From the NCBI RefSeq assembly GCF_014639275.1, contig NZ_BMFW01000001.1:324468-388467 (forward strand): a stretch of 64,000 bases of DNA. Direction: 5' to 3'. The translations under genes and the position numbers were made by a program. This DNA comes from Arthrobacter liuii (lineage in GTDB: Bacteria; Actinomycetota; Actinomycetes; Actinomycetales; Micrococcaceae). This document shows positions 17,140-26,227 of this stretch, one piece after another (positions within the stretch are counted from its first letter, which is position 1; each line of letters opens with the position of its first letter). The notes under the pieces were generated by a model. That model saw only the letters and a program-made list of their open reading frames with translations, did no database searches and was not told where the DNA came from.

Positions 17140-18262
17140 GGTTGGCGTAGGCGTCGTTGATGTACTCCACCAGCGCTTCCTTTTCCTCCAGGGGCAGGAA
17201 GGACGCCTCGGCAGCGTTCAGGGTCAGCTCCAGCAGGTCGTCGAGGTCGTAGTCAAACGTTTCCACCAGCAGGTTGAACTCATCTGTCAGGGTGACGCCG
17301 CTCATCAGGCGGTTGTCCGTGTTGATGGTGACGTTGAAGCCCAGCTGGTAGAGCATGTCCAGCGGGTGGCTTTCGATGCCTTCGCCGAACTCGGCGGTTG
17401 CGCCGGTCTGGAGGTTGGAAGAAGGGCAGATTTCCAGGGCGATGCCGCGGTCGCGGACCCAGCTGGACAGGTCGCCGAGGGTGACCAGGCCCACGGTAGC
17501 CTCGTCGTCGTCGTCGAATTCCACCATGATGTCCTCGGCGATACGGACGCCGTGTCCCAGCCGCAAGGCCCGGCCGTCCACCAGTGCGGACTGGATGCTG
17601 TCCAGCCCGGCTGCCTCACCGGCGTGCACTGTGGCGGGAAAATTGTGCTGGGCAAGGTAGGTGAAGGCGTCCTTGAAGCGGCTGGGCAGGAAGCCGTCCT
17701 CTGCGCCGGCGATGTCGAAGCCCACAGCGCCCTTGTTGCGGTGGCGGACCGCCAGTTCGGCGATCTCCTGGCCGCGCTCGGCGTGGCGCATTGCGGTGAT
17801 CAGCTGGCCCACCTGGATCTCACGCCCGGTCTCGGAGACAGCCTCGACGCCGGCCTCCAACCCTTCCTGCACGGCTTCTACGGCTTCATCGAGGGTGAGG
17901 CCGTTTTGGAGGTGCTGTTCGGGCGCCCACCGGACTTCGCCGTACACCACGCCGTCGTCGGCGAGGTCCTCGACGAATTCCTTGGCCACGCGGAACAGGC
18001 CGTCGTAGGTCTGCATGACGGCCACTGTGTGGTCGAACGTTTCCAGGTAACGGACCAGGGATCCGGAGTCTGCCGATTCGCGGAACCACTGTCCCAGGGC
18101 TACGGGGTCTGTCGACGGGAGCGTGTGGCCAGCGGCCTCGGCCAGTTCGATGATGGTGGCCGGACGGAGTCCTCCGTCCAGGTGGTCGTGAAGGGAAACC
18201 TTGGGCAGGCTCTTCAGGTCAAAATCGATGGCAGGGGCGGCGTCAACAATGGGCTCAGTCAC
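17132..18262 (-). CDS. add: Adenosine deaminase
   Basis: Deaminates adenosine and deoxyadenosine to inosine in purine salvage; cytoplasmic and zinc-dependent. The 376-residue TIM-barrel protein has the zinc ligands in SLHDHLDGGLRP (H-x-H), the catalytic HAGEAAGLDSI, LGHGVRIAEDI with a further His, and NTDNRLMSGVTLTDEF with the metal-binding Asp. It is coupled to mazG and lies next to a nucleoside importer and cytidine/thymidine enzymes, consistent with nucleoside scavenging. Confidence 0.94.
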   Translation of the reverse strand: MTEPIVDAAPAIDFDLKSLPKVSLHDHLDGGLRPATIIELAEAAGHTLPSTDPVALGQWFRESADSGSLVRYLETFDHTVAVMQTYDGLFRVAKEFVEDLADDGVVYGEVRWAPEQHLQNGLTLDEAVEAVQEGLEAGVEAVSETGREIQVGQLITAMRHAERGQEIAELAVRHRNKGAVGFDIAGAEDGFLPSRFKDAFTYLAQHNFPATVHAGEAAGLDSIQSALVDGRALRLGHGVRIAEDIMVEFDDDDEATVGLVTLGDLSSWVRDRGIALEICPSSNLQTGATAEFGEGIESHPLDMLYQLGFNVTINTDNRLMSGVTLTDEFNLLVETFDYDLDDLLELTLNAAEASFLPLEEKEALVEYINDAYANLG

Positions 18263-18301
18263 GTTCCCACCTTAGGGTGGGGCGGAGTTCAAAGCCAGCC
18301 G

Positions 18302-19051
18302 TTACTTGGCTGCGGGACCGGCTTCTGCCGACGGCACCACGAACGCCTGGGTCCCGGGCCGGTGGGTCCCGGGCCGACCCTCGTGCCCGGAGCCGGCCGA
18401 GCCTTCGGTCCATCCGTCCATATCATCCGTATCAGTTGCGTCGTGCCTGCCCAGCCGTTTGTGCCACCAGCGGAGTGCGTGGTCGATGACGATGCCCAGG
18501 ACAATCGCGAACACGACGGCGATGCCGGCGCTCAGCAGCGGGTTGTGGTGCAGCCACGGGAAGGAACTGGCCAACACGCCGATGCCAAGGGAGTAGCCCA
18601 CCCAGGTCACGCAGGCGAAGGCATCGAAGACGAAGAACCTGCGGTGCGAGAAGCCGGTGCTTCCGGCCACGTAGTTGACGGCCACCCGTCCCCACGGGAT
18701 GTACCGGGCGGTGAAGATCAGCACCGCGCCGCGTTTCTCCAGCTCATAGCGGGCCCAGGCGAAGACTTTTCGAACCTTGGGCCTTCGCATCCATCCCCAC
18801 CGGTCCAGGCCGATCTTGCGGCCCAGCAGGTAGGCCATGTTGTCGCCGCAGATGGCGCCGACCAGGGCGGTGAGGCCGAGGATCCAGAGGTTGGGTTCGC
18901 CGCTGTGCCGGGAGAATGCTGCAAGCGCCACGATAAGGGTCTCGCTGGGGACCACCATGGCGAAGCCGTCCACGAAAAAAAACACCAGCAGCGCCGGGTA
19001 AATCCACCACTGGCCCGCTGCATGGAGCACGGCCCCATTAATAAACTCCAC
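18302..19051 (-). CDS. DedA family membrane protein (copy 1)
   Basis: A 249-residue SNARE-associated/DedA protein, the family of bacterial undecaprenyl-phosphate or lipid flippases. Typical features are the N-terminal amphipathic segment, FFVDGFAMVVPSETLIVALAA, GDNMAYLLGRKIG and the conserved arginine loop FTARYIPWGRVAVNYVAGS. About five hydrophobic segments are visible. The last 50 residues are hydrophilic and acidic. A paralogue lies directly upstream. Substrate is unknown. Confidence 0.9.
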   Translation of the reverse strand: MEFINGAVLHAAGQWWIYPALLVFFFVDGFAMVVPSETLIVALAAFSRHSGEPNLWILGLTALVGAICGDNMAYLLGRKIGLDRWGWMRRPKVRKVFAWARYELEKRGAVLIFTARYIPWGRVAVNYVAGSTGFSHRRFFVFDAFACVTWVGYSLGIGVLASSFPWLHHNPLLSAGIAVVFAIVLGIVIDHALRWWHKRLGRHDATDTDDMDGWTEGSAGSGHEGRPGTHRPGTQAFVVPSAEAGPAAK

Positions 19052-19185
19052 GCGGTGTTGCTCCTGTAAAAAATGGCACAGCCAAATGCGCCGCAGCCAA
19101 AGCGGAAATCGTCCCTAAGTGTCCCATGCGGGGGCCGCAGTCCGCTACGCCCCGATGCCCCGGACTTAACCCTTCAACGCGCTGG

Positions 19186-19815
19186 TCAGGCACCCGGTTC
19201 CCGGATCCGCTCCACAACGTTGGGTTTACCCCGGAATTTGTTGATCACCAGGTCCACCAGGATGCCCAGCGCCACGGCACAAACGATGGCAATCGCCGCG
19301 CCCAGGACGTGGTTGTCCTCGAACCACTGGCCAAAGAAAAGCCCGATCGCCACCGAGTAAGCCGCCCAAAGGCTGGCCGAAAGGACGGTCAGGCCCGCGA
19401 ACCGCAGGTGCGGATAATGGGTGACCCCGGCCGTCAGGTTGACCGCCACCCGGCCAATTGGAACGAACCGGGCCACCAGGATCAGCGACGCCGGCCGCTT
19501 GCGCAGTTCCCGGCCGGCCCAACGGAACGCGGCCTGCATGCGCGGCCCGCGCATCCAGGCCCAGCGCCGGGTGCCGACGCGGCGGCCCAGCAGGTAGGCG
19601 ATATTGTCCCCGGAGAAGGCACCGGCTGCGGCAATCAGCGCCAGGAGCAGCGGGTTGGGAACATCAGCGGTGGCGGCAACCGCTGCCAGGCCCACTACCA
19701 CCGATTCGCTCGGGACCGGCGGGAAGAAGCCATCAATGACGCAGCAGGCCAGCACCAGGACCAGCACCCACGGCTGGCCGGCTGCGGCAAGGATGAAGTC
19801 ATTGATGGCCTGCAT
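19186..19815 (-). CDS. DedA family membrane protein (copy 2)
   Basis: A 209-residue paralogue of the neighbouring DedA protein, with the same blocks: DGFFPPVPSESVVVGLAAV, SGDNIAYLLGRRVGTRRWAWMRGP and LVARFVPIGRVAVNLTAG. It lacks the long C-terminal tail of copy 1. It begins six bases after the deoA stop, so it is probably cotranscribed with the nucleoside operon. The pair looks like an old tandem duplication; identity is moderate rather than recent. Confidence 0.9.
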   Translation of the reverse strand: MQAINDFILAAAGQPWVLVLVLACCVIDGFFPPVPSESVVVGLAAVAATADVPNPLLLALIAAAGAFSGDNIAYLLGRRVGTRRWAWMRGPRMQAAFRWAGRELRKRPASLILVARFVPIGRVAVNLTAGVTHYPHLRFAGLTVLSASLWAAYSVAIGLFFGQWFEDNHVLGAAIAIVCAVALGILVDLVINKFRGKPNVVERIREPGA

Positions 19816-19821
19816 TGGTCC

Positions 19822-21138
19822 CTATGCTATGCGGTCGATGATGAGCTGCTGGGCAGGCCGCGAACCTTCCGGAGCGATGACCACGGCGTGTTCGAGTGCT
19901 TCCCGGGCGCGGGCGAACCGCTCCGGAGTGTCGGTGAGCAATGTCATCAAAGGCTCCCCTGCACGGACGGTGGCGCCGGGCTTGGCATGCATGCGCACTC
20001 CCGCCCCCGCCTGGACTGCGTCCTCCTTGCGGGCCCGGCCTGCGCCCAGCCGCCATGCCGCCAAACCAACAGCGAGCGCGTCCAGTTCCACCACCACCCC
20101 ATCGGCAGGGGCGTAAACGACGTCGGATTCCCTGGCCACCGGCAGGTCTGCCCTGGGGTCGCCGCCCTGGGCGGCGATCATCCTGTTCCAGACGTCCATG
20201 GCGCGGCCGTCCTTGAGCGCAGCGGCGGGGTCGGCGTCGTGCACCCCTGCGCAGGCGAGCATCTCTTGGGCGAGCCGGACGGTCAGCTCCACGACGTCGT
20301 CCGGGCCGCCGCCCGCCAGCACCTCCACCGATTCCGCGACCTCGATGGCATTGCCGGCCGTGAGGCCCAACGGGGTGTTCATGTTGGTCAGTAGCGCAAC
20401 GGTGTTGACCCCCGCGTCCTTTCCGAGTGCCACCATGGTTTCGGCAAGTTCCCGGGCTTTGGCTTCGTCCTTCATAAAGGCGCCGCTGCCCACCTTGACG
20501 TCCAGGACCAACGAGCCGGTGCCTTCGGCGATCTTCTTGCTCATGATGGACGAAGCGATGAGCGGTATCGCTTCCACCGTTCCGGTGACGTCGCGCAGCG
20601 CATAGAGCTTCTTGTCCGCGGGAGCCAGGCCCGCACCGGCAGCACAGATCACCGCCCCCACGTCCTGGAGCTGGGCAAGGATCTCGTTGTTGGCCAGGTT
20701 GGCCCGCCATCCCGGGATCGATTCCAGCTTGTCCAGGGTGCCGCCGGTGTGTCCCAGCCCGCGGCCGGACAGTTGCGGGACGGCTACGCCGAACACCGCC
20801 ACCAGCGGGGCCAGCGGCAGGGTGATCTTGTCCCCCACCCCGCCGGTGGAATGCTTGTCTGTGGTGTATTTCAGGCCGCCATCAGGACGCCGGAGGCTGG
20901 AAAAATCCATCCGCTCACCGGAAGCGATCATGGCAGCCGTCCAGCGGGCAATTTCGGCACGGTCCATGCCGTTGAGCAGGATGGCCATGTTCAGGGCTGC
21001 CATTTGCTCGTCCGCGATGGCCCCCCGCGTGTACGCATCGATGGTCCAGTCGATCTGTTCGGGACTTAGCGTCCCCTTGTCGCGCTTGGTGCGGATGATG
21101 TCAACGGCGTCGAACGCTTCGGCTTTGCTCTCGGTCAT
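19822..21138 (-). CDS. deoA: Thymidine phosphorylase
   Basis: Phosphorolyses thymidine (and deoxyuridine) to the base and deoxyribose 1-phosphate in the cytoplasm. The 438-residue protein has the pyrimidine-nucleoside phosphorylase signature SGRGLGHTGGTLDKLESIPG, the phosphate loop DKHSTGGVGDKITLPLAPLVA, GSGAFMKDEAKARELAETMV, and the C-terminal GVRMHAKPGATVRAGEPL lipoyl-like domain. It overlaps cdd by four bases and is near the 3' end of the nucleoside import operon. Confidence 0.95.
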   Translation of the reverse strand: MTESKAEAFDAVDIIRTKRDKGTLSPEQIDWTIDAYTRGAIADEQMAALNMAILLNGMDRAEIARWTAAMIASGERMDFSSLRRPDGGLKYTTDKHSTGGVGDKITLPLAPLVAVFGVAVPQLSGRGLGHTGGTLDKLESIPGWRANLANNEILAQLQDVGAVICAAGAGLAPADKKLYALRDVTGTVEAIPLIASSIMSKKIAEGTGSLVLDVKVGSGAFMKDEAKARELAETMVALGKDAGVNTVALLTNMNTPLGLTAGNAIEVAESVEVLAGGGPDDVVELTVRLAQEMLACAGVHDADPAAALKDGRAMDVWNRMIAAQGGDPRADLPVARESDVVYAPADGVVVELDALAVGLAAWRLGAGRARKEDAVQAGAGVRMHAKPGATVRAGEPLMTLLTDTPERFARAREALEHAVVIAPEGSRPAQQLIIDRIA

Positions 21139-21542
21139 CGGGTCTCCTTCAGGTGTTCGGGACCGAAGGCGTCGGGCAGCACCTGGTCCATGGTCTTGAT
21201 GCCTTGGGTGGTCCTAACCTGCATGTCCGGGGCCCGGAATTCGTACAGCAACTGCCGGCACCGGCCGCAGGGCATGAGGATGTTGCCCGCCCCGTCAACG
21301 CAGTAGAAGGCGCGCAACAGCCCGCCGCCGGTCATCTGCAGGTTCCCCACCAGGACGCATTCGGCGCAAAGGGTCAGCCCATAGCTGGCGTTCTCCACGT
21401 TGCAGCCGCTGACAATCCGGCCATCCCGGGTGAGGGCCGCTGCCCCCACCGGAAACTTTGAGTAGGGGGCGTAGGCGTTCTTCATGGCGGCGACGGCGGC
21501 GGCCTCCAGGGCTGCCCAGTCGACAGTTTGCGCTTGATCCAC
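21135..21542 (-). CDS. cdd: Cytidine deaminase
   Basis: Converts cytidine and deoxycytidine to uridine and deoxyuridine. The 135-residue tetrameric-type enzyme has AYAPYSKFPVGAAALT, the zinc and catalytic-Glu motif NASYGLTLCAECVLVGN and PCGRCRQLLYEF with the remaining zinc cysteines. It lies between the nucleoside permease and thymidine phosphorylase, so imported cytidine or deoxycytidine can pass straight to phosphorolysis. Confidence 0.96.
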   Translation of the reverse strand: MDQAQTVDWAALEAAAVAAMKNAYAPYSKFPVGAAALTRDGRIVSGCNVENASYGLTLCAECVLVGNLQMTGGGLLRAFYCVDGAGNILMPCGRCRQLLYEFRAPDMQVRTTQGIKTMDQVLPDAFGPEHLKETR

Positions 21543-21547
21543 GGCAC

Positions 21548-23068
21548 TCAGCCCTTGACGTAGGGGATGCCGTCGGCCGCCGGTGGCCTGGACCGTCCCA
21601 CCAGGCCGGCTACAGCAATGACGGTCAGGGCGTAGGGCAGCATCGCCATGAACTGGCTGGGCACGGGCGAGCCGATGATGGTGATGGTGCTTTGCAGGTT
21701 ATCGGCAAAACCGAACAGCAACGAGGCCAGGAAGGCACCGATCGGGTTCCAGCGCCCGAAGATCATGGCCGCAAGGGCGATGTAGCCGCGGCCGCCGGAC
21801 ATGTCCTTACTGAACGCGTCCACCGACACCAAGGTGAAGAATGAGCCGCCGATTCCGGCGATGGCGCCGCCCATGAGGACGTTGACGAAGCGGGTCCGGT
21901 TGACGTTGATGCCCACTGTGTCAGCCGCCTGGGGGTGTTCGCCGACAGCACGCACCCTCAGGCCCCACTTGGTGTGGAACAGCCCTACATAGATCACGAT
22001 CACGGCCACGTACATGAGATAGCCGACCAGGGACTGGCGGAACAGGATGGGTCCGATGATCGGGATGTCGGCGAGGAACGGGATATCGATGGCCTGGAGC
22101 CGGCCGGGCTTGTTCAGCTGCTCCGGGTTCTCTGTGAGCAGGGTGGAGAACAGGAAGCTGGTGAGCCCGCTGATCAGCACGTTGAGCACGACTCCGACGA
22201 TGATCTGGTTGACGAGGTATTTGATGCTCACCAGGGCCAGGACCAGGGATACGAGGGCCCCGGCAACAGCCGCGGAGATGAGCCCCACATAGACGTTGCC
22301 GCTCACAGTGGCCACGACGGCGGCGGAGAAGGCGCCGAGCAGGAGCTGGCCCTCGATGGCGATGTTGACGACGCCGGCCCGTTCGCACAGAACACCTGAC
22401 AGCGAGCCGAACACCAAGGGCACGGCCAGTGTCACAGCCCCGGCCATGAGGCCACCGAGGGATATGGACGGCTCGGGATCCCGGCCGCCGGCCACGATCC
22501 AAATCATGAACCCGACCAGGAAGACCACCGCGAAGAGACCGCCCACCCATCCCGGTGTGCGCCTCCCCTGCAGGGTCAGAAAGCAGGAGTACCCGGCCGC
22601 CGCGAGCAGCACGATGGCCGCGATCCAGCCTAGTGCCATCGAAGGCACGGTGATCTTCTCCACACCGGCGACGCCCAAGGCGGCCAGGCCCAGAACGACG
22701 GCGGCGGCGATGGTGGCGGCAGGAATCCAACGGTCCACTGCCCGGCCCTTGCGCCGCTGGCTTATCCAGCGGTAGCCGAGGTAGGTTACGGCAGCCAGCG
22801 CCACGGCAAGGGTAACCCACGCCGCCGCGGAGGAGGCGTTCGGGTCGCGTGCCTCGGCGATCCGGAACCCGGCCGATTTTGTGTTGGCCAGGAACCCGAA
22901 CAGGACAGTGCCGAGGACGGCCAGCAAACCGAGGCCTATACCGGTTTTCCAGCTCACCAATTCCGTTGCGTTTGCCGGCGTAACGGTACGTCCATCGCTG
23001 GAAGCGTGGCCGGTTCCTTTTCCTGTCCCCGGTTGCTTGCCAGCAGGAGATTGTGTCGTGGCGCTCAT
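21548..23068 (-). CDS. Nucleoside ABC transporter permease (NupQ/BmpA-type)
   Basis: Membrane subunit of a BMP-family nucleoside importer. The C-terminal ~330 residues form the BPD_transp_2 domain, with GSLSGVLCERAGVVNIAIEGQLLLGAF and WGLRVRAVGEHPQAADTVGINVNRTR, the coupling segment. At 506 residues it is about 150-180 longer than classical NupQ; the extra N-terminal part has four to five additional hydrophobic helices. It overlaps its partner permease (ATGA) and precedes cdd by five bases. Confidence 0.9.
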   Translation of the reverse strand: MSATTQSPAGKQPGTGKGTGHASSDGRTVTPANATELVSWKTGIGLGLLAVLGTVLFGFLANTKSAGFRIAEARDPNASSAAAWVTLAVALAAVTYLGYRWISQRRKGRAVDRWIPAATIAAAVVLGLAALGVAGVEKITVPSMALGWIAAIVLLAAAGYSCFLTLQGRRTPGWVGGLFAVVFLVGFMIWIVAGGRDPEPSISLGGLMAGAVTLAVPLVFGSLSGVLCERAGVVNIAIEGQLLLGAFSAAVVATVSGNVYVGLISAAVAGALVSLVLALVSIKYLVNQIIVGVVLNVLISGLTSFLFSTLLTENPEQLNKPGRLQAIDIPFLADIPIIGPILFRQSLVGYLMYVAVIVIYVGLFHTKWGLRVRAVGEHPQAADTVGINVNRTRFVNVLMGGAIAGIGGSFFTLVSVDAFSKDMSGGRGYIALAAMIFGRWNPIGAFLASLLFGFADNLQSTITIIGSPVPSQFMAMLPYALTVIAVAGLVGRSRPPAADGIPYVKG

Positions 23069-24456
23069 ACTGCCGCTCCGCTCTTAACGCCGCCTGTACG
23101 CGGACCTGGGGTCCCACTTGTGGTGGTTTTCTTCTTACGGGGGTTGAGTCCGAATATCGCACGGACCAGCGGCGGTGCCGCGATGAACAGCACGATCAGG
23201 GACTGGATAACGAGCACGATGTCGATCGGCGTCTGCGTCTGGGCCTGCATGGCCACTCCGCCCGCTCGGAAGGCGCCGAACAGCAGGCCCGCGAAAAAGG
23301 TTCCCCACGGCGTCGAGCGCCCCAGCAGGGCGACCGTGATGGCATCAAAGCCGATGGTGGCGGCGACGCCGCCGGAAAGGTACTTTTCCGTGCCGGACAC
23401 CTGGGCCACACCGGCCAGGCCTGCCAGCGCGCCGGCGATCGCCATCACCAGGATCGTGCTGCGGGCGACATTGATGCCGGCGGTACGGGCGGCGTTGGGG
23501 TTCGCGCCGACGGCGCGGAACTCGAAACCGATCGTGGAGCGGTTAAGCAGCCACCAGACGACGACGGTGGCCAGGATGGCGGCCAAGAAGCCGGCGTGGA
23601 GGCGGAACTGCGGTCCAAGCAATTCGGGGAACAGCGCGGTGGAGTCCAGGAACGGGGAGATCGGGTTGGTGGAACCTTTGCGCTGGAAGGCCGGAGTGGT
23701 GAGCAGGAACAGCAGGAGGAAGTTGGCGATGTAGTTGAGCATGATCGTCACAATCACCTCGTGTGCCCCGGTCCGTGCCTTCAGCAGGCCGACGACGCCG
23801 CCCCAGACCGCGCCGCCGACCAGGCCGGCCAGGATGACGACCAGCAGGTGCAGGCCAAGGGGAAGGTGCCAGGCAAAGCCGGCGTAGGCGCCGAAGAGCG
23901 CCCCGAAAATAATCTGCCCCTGCGCACCGATGTTGAACAGGCCGGCGCGGAACGCCAGGGCGACGCCGAGCCCGGCGCAAATCAGCGGGGTGGAGACCGT
24001 GAGAGTCTCGGTGATCGGGTACAGCTGTGCGCCCAGGTCGGTGCCGGCCCAGTTGAAGATGGACCCCTGCACCAGCGCGGTGTACGGACGGATGACTTCG
24101 GTCAGGAGGTCCCCGGGCTGCGCGAAGAAGTAGCCGGCAGCGGTAGCGACCTTGGGGTTGGTCACCGCCATCAGGATGCCGCCGAGCACGATGGCGAGCA
24201 GCACCGAGAGTACGGACACCATAACGTTGCCGGTGAAGATCTCGTGAAGCACGGACCCGCCGCCGTCCCGGTCCCGGCTGCGTCGTTGGGTCGCGGCCGG
24301 AACGGCGGACGGCGGCATCTGGCCACCGGCGGTGTCCAGAACGACGTCGGAGGCCACGGCCTCGGATGTGACGCCGCCGGGCACCTGCATTTCCGCCGGC
24401 TCTGCCGCGTCGTTGCTGCCCGGGGCCTGCGGCCCCGGGGTTGTCTTCTCAGACAT
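23065..24456 (-). CDS. Nucleoside ABC transporter permease (NupP-type)
   Basis: Partner permease, 463 residues. An acidic hydrophilic N-terminal region of ~70 residues precedes the membrane domain. Diagnostic segments are LICAGLGVALAFRAGLFNIGAQGQIIFGA and FEFRAVGANPNAARTAGINVARS, homologous to the other permease. The YIANFLLLFLLTTPAFQRKGSTNPIS loop is typical of NupP-like proteins. It overlaps the ATPase gene by eight bases. Confidence 0.9.
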   Translation of the reverse strand: MSEKTTPGPQAPGSNDAAEPAEMQVPGGVTSEAVASDVVLDTAGGQMPPSAVPAATQRRSRDRDGGGSVLHEIFTGNVMVSVLSVLLAIVLGGILMAVTNPKVATAAGYFFAQPGDLLTEVIRPYTALVQGSIFNWAGTDLGAQLYPITETLTVSTPLICAGLGVALAFRAGLFNIGAQGQIIFGALFGAYAGFAWHLPLGLHLLVVILAGLVGGAVWGGVVGLLKARTGAHEVIVTIMLNYIANFLLLFLLTTPAFQRKGSTNPISPFLDSTALFPELLGPQFRLHAGFLAAILATVVVWWLLNRSTIGFEFRAVGANPNAARTAGINVARSTILVMAIAGALAGLAGVAQVSGTEKYLSGGVAATIGFDAITVALLGRSTPWGTFFAGLLFGAFRAGGVAMQAQTQTPIDIVLVIQSLIVLFIAAPPLVRAIFGLNPRKKKTTTSGTPGPRTGGVKSGAAV

Positions 24457-26044
24457 GGGTTTCTCCTTCGTGGCCGGCAGTCTCCGCGACCGCCGCCGCC
24501 GTCGTGCCGCTGTCGGCGTGGGCGGACGCGCCGGCTTCAGCTTCGGCGGCCGGGACCCCGGCCATCATCAGGCCCAGCATGTCGCGGGACGTGGTGGCGG
24601 GTACGATCCCAACCAGCCGTCCACGGTAGAGAACCGCGATCCGGTCGGCCAGCTGCATCACTTCGTCCAGTTCAGTGGAGACGATCATGACAGGGGTTCC
24701 GTGGTCACGTTCGGCAATGACGCGTTTGTGGACGAACTCGATCGAGCCGACGTCGAGCCCGCGGGTGGGTTGTGAGGCGATGAACAGGCGCAGCGGACGC
24801 GAGAGCTCGCGGGCCAGGACCACCTTCTGCTGGTTGCCGCCGGAAAGGGTGCCCACAGCGGCCGACACCGATGGGGTGCGGACGTCGAATTCCTCGACCT
24901 TCCTGGCGGCGTTCTCTGCGATCACGCCGGACTTCATGCCGACGCCGCGCGCGAAGGGCGCCTTGTCGTAGAGGTCCAGGATCATGTTCTCCGAAATGGT
25001 GAACGTGCCCACGAGCCCGTCGAGGGTGCGGTCCTCGGGGACGAAGCCCACGCCGGCACCCAGGACGTGCTTGACGCTCTTGCCCAGCAACTCCTTGCCG
25101 TCGAGAGTGATGGATCCTGCCACGTGCGGCTGCACGCCCAGGATCGCCTCAGTCAGTTCCGTCTGGCCGTTGCCCTGCACGCCGGCGATGGCGAGGACTT
25201 CACCCTTGGCAATGTCGAACGACAGGTCATCGACGACGTGCTGGCCGTTGTGGTCCGTCACGGTCAGGTTCCGGACCTTGAAGGTCACCTCACCGGCCCT
25301 GGCCGGCGCTTTGTCCAGCGACAGGCTCACCGTGCGCCCCACCATGGCGGAGGCCAACTCGGTTGGAGAAGCCGTGGGGTCGGCCTGCCCGACGACCTTG
25401 CCGCGCCGGATGACCGTGATGGTGTCCGAAATGGCTTTGACTTCACGCAGTTTGTGGGAAATGAAGACGATCGACTTACCGTCCCGCTTCAACTGCCGGA
25501 TGATTTCGAGGAGTTCATCCGTCTCCTGCGGCGTCAACACCGCGGTGGGTTCGTCCAGGATGAGCACCTCGGCATCACGAACGAGGGCCTTGATGATCTC
25601 GACGCGCTGTTGGACGCCGACGGGCAGGTCCTCCACCATGGCGTCGGGGTCGACGTCGAACCCGTACTGGTCCGAGATCCGGCGGATCTTCTCGCGCGTG
25701 GCGCCCAGGTTGAGCAGGCCGGCGGCCTTGGTGGTCTCGTTGCCCAGCGCGACGTTCTCGGCCACGGAGAAGACCGGGATAAGCATGAAGTGCTGGTGGA
25801 CCATGCCAATGCCGGCAGCCATCGCCTCGCCGGGATCCTTGAAAACAACCGGCTTGCCATCGACCAGGATTTCACCTTCGGTCGGGTCGTACAGGCCGTA
25901 GAGTACGTTCATCAGGGTGGATTTCCCGGCACCGTTCTCTCCCAGGAGGCAGTGCACCTGCCCCGGTTCGACGACCAAATCGATGTGGTCATTGGCTACC
26001 AGGGACCCGAATCGCTTCGTGATCCCTTTCAGTTCGAGTTTCAA
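24449..26044 (-). CDS. Nucleoside ABC transporter ATPase, duplicated ABC (NupO-type)
   Basis: About 531 residues with two ABC domains. Domain 1 has Walker [42 protein letters not shown] and an H-loop. Domain 2 has the degenerate Walker A region AGVQGNGQTELTEAILG and [32 protein letters not shown]. This architecture is that of monosaccharide/nucleoside importers. The probable start is TTG at 26044, giving MKLELKGITKRFG; GGGG lies just upstream. The open frame extends farther upstream but without family similarity, so the start is the least sure part. Confidence 0.88.
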   Translation of the reverse strand: MKLELKGITKRFGSLVANDHIDLVVEPGQVHCLLGENGAGKSTLMNVLYGLYDPTEGEILVDGKPVVFKDPGEAMAAGIGMVHQHFMLIPVFSVAENVALGNETTKAAGLLNLGATREKIRRISDQYGFDVDPDAMVEDLPVGVQQRVEIIKALVRDAEVLILDEPTAVLTPQETDELLEIIRQLKRDGKSIVFISHKLREVKAISDTITVIRRGKVVGQADPTASPTELASAMVGRTVSLSLDKAPARAGEVTFKVRNLTVTDHNGQHVVDDLSFDIAKGEVLAIAGVQGNGQTELTEAILGVQPHVAGSITLDGKELLGKSVKHVLGAGVGFVPEDRTLDGLVGTFTISENMILDLYDKAPFARGVGMKSGVIAENAARKVEEFDVRTPSVSAAVGTLSGGNQQKVVLARELSRPLRLFIASQPTRGLDVGSIEFVHKRVIAERDHGTPVMIVSTELDEVMQLADRIAVLYRGRLVGIVPATTSRDMLGLMMAGVPAAEAEAGASAHADSGTTAAAVAETAGHEGETHV

Positions 26045-26159
26045 AACCCCAACCAATCTGTGTGTGTATGGATCTGCTTCGGCACCCTGTCGGCGGCAAG
26101 GCAGCGGGTAGTCCCAGCCTAGTGTTGCCGGTGGTTCCTGGGCAGGGCAGGCAGCCCGC

Positions 26160-26210
26160 AAAAAAGAGCGCGCTGCCCTTCGGCCGAGGTGACGGCGGAA
26201 GGGCAGCGCG
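26160..26210 (-). terminator. Terminator/attenuator between bmpA-like gene and the ABC ATPase
   Basis: Arms 26169-26181 and 26198-26210 form a perfect 13-bp stem. On the minus strand the hairpin is followed by CTCTTTTTT, a strong U tract. It lies 18 bases after the binding-protein stop, within an otherwise continuous operon, and probably raises binding protein over the membrane complex. Confidence 0.85.
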
Positions 26211-26227
26211 GCCCCGCGGGTCAATGC

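Noticed and set aside
17105..19069. A 654-codon open frame on the plus strand
   Set aside because: It is antisense to mazG, adenosine deaminase and DedA, which have full family motifs. High GC makes long shadow frames; the plus-strand product shows no recognisable domain.
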